Program-made: the position numbers and the translations under genes
In this document: positions 29,997 to 32,426 of the stretch, piece by piece
Position numbering within the stretch: the stretch's first letter is position 1
How the letters are laid out: each line of letters starts with the position of its first letter
NCBI GenBank assembly: GCA_012034615.1
Contig: JAAUPA010000021.1
Location: forward strand, 1 to 32,426
Direction: 5' to 3'
Source of the DNA: Leptolyngbyaceae cyanobacterium CSU_1_4
Lineage (GTDB): Bacteria; Cyanobacteriota; Cyanobacteriia; Elainellales; Elainellaceae
Length of the DNA stretch: 32,426 bases
The notes under the pieces: model-generated
What the model was told of the DNA's origin: nothing
What the model saw: the letters and a program-made list of their open reading frames with translations, nothing else
The model's database searches: none

Positions 29997-30988
29997 CTAA
30001 GTGGTCTCCAGAGTCAGGGGAGCCAGAGATTCGGGCTTAGCACCATTTTCTTCGGGCGGGGCAGGTTGATAAGTAGCAAACTGGGGCAAAATCTCAGCAG
30101 TAAACGCTTCAGCCGCCTTAGATCGATAGCGATTTGGGTTAACAATGACTGATAAAGTCCGGTTAACGATCACCCCTTCAATCCGTGAGCGATGCAGCAC
30201 GCCCATCTGCAACTCCTTTTCAATGGCAGAAATAGAGACAAAGGCAGCGCCCAAGCCCGCCTGGACTGCATTCTTAATTGCTTCAATGGTGTTGAGTTCC
30301 ATTTCAATCTTCAGCCGTCGGGTGTCAATGCCGCAGCGGGTCAACACTTGGTCAATAACTTTACGAATGGTGGATTGAGAGTCTAGGGCAATGAACTGGA
30401 GTTTGTACAAATCGTCTTTTCAATTTGTCCGGCTCGTGCCAAGGGATGAAATACGGGCAGGATCAGTGCCATTTCATCCTCGGCATAGGGAATAATATCG
30501 AGAGAATCGTGGAGCTCAGGGGGGATTTCGCCGCCAATAATGGCTAAATCAATTTGTCCATTCGCCACGCTCCAGGCAGTGCGCCGGGTGGAGTGAACAT
30601 GAAGTTGCACGGCTACGTCAGGATATTTTTGGCGGAATAGCCCAAGCATTCGGGGTAATAGATAGGTGCCTGTGGTTTGGCTAGCGCCGACAATTAGGGT
30701 GCCGCCTTGCAGATTTTGTAAGTCTTCGATCGCCCGACAGGTTTCTTGACATAGGCTGAGAATGCGATCGCCATAGCTCAGCAGTAAATGCCCCGCTTCG
30801 GTCAACTGAGCCCGTCTACCGCCCCGGTCAAACAGCGGTACATCGAGCTGTCGTTCTAGGTTTTGCACCTGAAGACTGACGGCGGGTTGAGACACATACA
30901 GACTATCAGCAGCTCGCTTAAAACTTCCTTCAGCGGCGATCGCCTTAAGAATGCGTAACTGATCCAAAGTAAAAGGAAGATCAGACAT
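29997..30988 (-). CDS. LysR-family transcriptional regulator, CbbR/RbcR-like, one apparent frameshift near 30417
   Basis: [70 protein letters not shown]...[37 protein letters not shown]. The C terminus continues in ORF 29997..30410 via [29 protein letters not shown] with one added A. Confidence 0.88.
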
Positions 30989-31233
30989 ATCTAAATTTAA
31001 TCTGAAACGAAACGGAAGCCCGACAACAAAATAGATAAACGGTGCTTGACAGATCACAGCATGACCGGCAACAGGCTGAGCCAAACATTTTGCCCGACTG
31101 AGGCGAATCACGGTTGACCTTATCACTTTACCTCCCTTGAGGCTTTTGACGAACTAACGGACATTTGATAAGGCTAATATTTACTTTTATTGAGTAATGG
31201 ATTGAGTGATGCAGCGATTAGTTCAGTCATTAT

Positions 31234-31263
31234 CCAAATTGAGAAGCTCCAAATTGAGAGGCT
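31234..31263. repeat. 15-bp direct tandem duplication
   Basis: ccaaattgagaagct ccaaattgagaggct. Confidence 0.8.
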
Positions 31264-31465
31264 GAAGTTAGTGAAGCGCCCCTTCATCCAATCCAGCGAT
31301 TGTGAATCTAGCAATTGTATCTGAAACGCCTGATAGATTGGGTTGTTCCGGTTCGTCCTTGAGCCGGTTTATAAAGCCCGTATGAAGCACGATCGCCTTG
31401 CTTTTGCGGGTATTATCCGTACCTATGCCGTAACCTACACAATGGAGAGTTTTTAGAGCATTTTT

Positions 31466-32239
31466 ATGAAGCAAGAAGCGATCCAAAATTTCTTGAACTT
31501 GCCGGGGTTGGGAGGAGTTGCCCTTTTAAATGGGCGATCGCGTCCTTATTTTCATGGATTTCGTCAGACTCTCAACGATCATCAACGCAAAGCCCTCGCC
31601 CAAGGCATTCAGCAGGTTATCGATACCACACCCACCGAGTTTGAAAGTTTCGAGTTCCGCTTCAGCGATCATCAAGTTTATGTTTATAAGCTGGACTATG
31701 GCATGACCCTATTGGTCGTGGTGCATCCTGACCAGGTGCTAGCCGATTCCTATGCCCAGATTGTTGCAGAGGTCAAAGATATTTTGAAAGCTGAGGAAGA
31801 ACGCGCGATCGCCACCTTTCAAACCCTTGCTGCCCAGTCCATGCCTTCCACTCCTTCCGGCTTCACCCAAAGCCCCATAACCCTGATCCAACCTCCTGAC
31901 CCGACGATCAGCCTGAAGGAAGCGCTGAGCGCCATGAACCATTTTAGTAAACTTGCGGCTCAGTATTTGGGCATTATAGTGGTCACCAATTACTGGAAAA
32001 CTAGCCGTCCTGAAGCAGACTGGATGCAGCTATTTCAGGTCGAGCGATCGGCTGAAGTGATCTTTTTAGAACCAGTTGCCGCTGATGCGCTGACGCTGAC
32101 CCCAGAGCAACAGGAGTTGCTGCAAGCCTGGGTGGCTGCTTTCATTAAACGATGCGCTCAAGTCATTCGTGACTTTCCTAAAAGGGCTAGACAGATGCCC
32201 CTGAGCGATCGCCAAAAAACCATTCTACCGCCTGAATAA
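31466..32239 (+). CDS. Hypothetical protein, possibly Roadblock/LC7-like N-terminal domain
   Basis: 257 aa; N terminus NLPGLGGVALLNGRSRPYFHG...SFEFRFSDHQVYVYKLDYGMTLLVVVHPD has a Roadblock-like pattern (inference only). Confidence 0.65.
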   Translation: MKQEAIQNFLNLPGLGGVALLNGRSRPYFHGFRQTLNDHQRKALAQGIQQVIDTTPTEFESFEFRFSDHQVYVYKLDYGMTLLVVVHPDQVLADSYAQIVAEVKDILKAEEERAIATFQTLAAQSMPSTPSGFTQSPITLIQPPDPTISLKEALSAMNHFSKLAAQYLGIIVVTNYWKTSRPEADWMQLFQVERSAEVIFLEPVAADALTLTPEQQELLQAWVAAFIKRCAQVIRDFPKRARQMPLSDRQKTILPPE

Positions 32240-32273
32240 ACCTCGTCTTAACTACCCTGGAGAATTAGACTGA

Positions 32274-32426
32274 ATGGCTAAAACTGTCAGATTAGAACCG
32301 ATCGCCCAAGAAACGTCTGTTGCAACCAACGACAACCTCCTGTCAGTTTTGCTGAACAAAGACCTAGATGTTTTGCGAGAATGCGGCGGACGCGGCATGT
32401 GCGCCACCTGCCATATCTATATCAAG
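32274..32426 (+). CDS. 2Fe-2S ferredoxin, truncated by the window end
   Basis: MAKTVRLEPIAQETSVATNDNLLSVLLNKDLDVLRECGGRGMCATCHIYIK; Cys spacing CxxxxxCxxC. Confidence 0.85.
   Translation, partial: MAKTVRLEPIAQETSVATNDNLLSVLLNKDLDVLRECGGRGMCATCHIYIK

Overview
The window looks like a cyanobacterial chromosome segment: HIP1-type GCGATCGC motifs are very frequent and there are many cyanobacteria-typical genes. Most of it is conserved housekeeping content: TPR protein, methionine gamma-lyase-like protein, DesC-type desaturase, Uma2 nuclease, ProA-like protein, SpoIID, Ddl, DUF2973/DUF2605 pair, ThrRS, glycosyltransferase, isocitrate dehydrogenase, GUN4, HI0933-type flavoprotein, class A beta-lactamase-like protein, NlpC/P60 protein, Crp/Fnr regulator, substrate-binding protein plus Ser/Thr kinase, CbbR/RbcR-like LysR regulator, and a truncated 2Fe-2S ferredoxin. 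The accessory part (about 19.1-22.7 kb) has an apparently intact IS200/IS605-type element with divergent tnpA and a variant tnpB, followed by a TIR-domain ORF and a membrane-anchored hypothetical protein. No CRISPR array, rRNA, tRNA or clear multi-gene defence system was recognised. The best leads are: (i) a protein that looks like an ArgRS reduced to its N-terminal and DALR domains with the catalytic core missing; (ii) a ProA paralogue whose expected catalytic Cys is Val; (iii) a TnpB lacking the usual RuvC-II Glu and the CxxC zinc finger; (iv) a TIR-domain ORF beside the insertion sequence; (v) a kinase and substrate-binding protein encoded side by side. About 14 single-nucleotide frameshifts, mostly in homopolymers, break otherwise conserved genes and most probably reflect sequencing error, so many ORF-track boundaries need correction.
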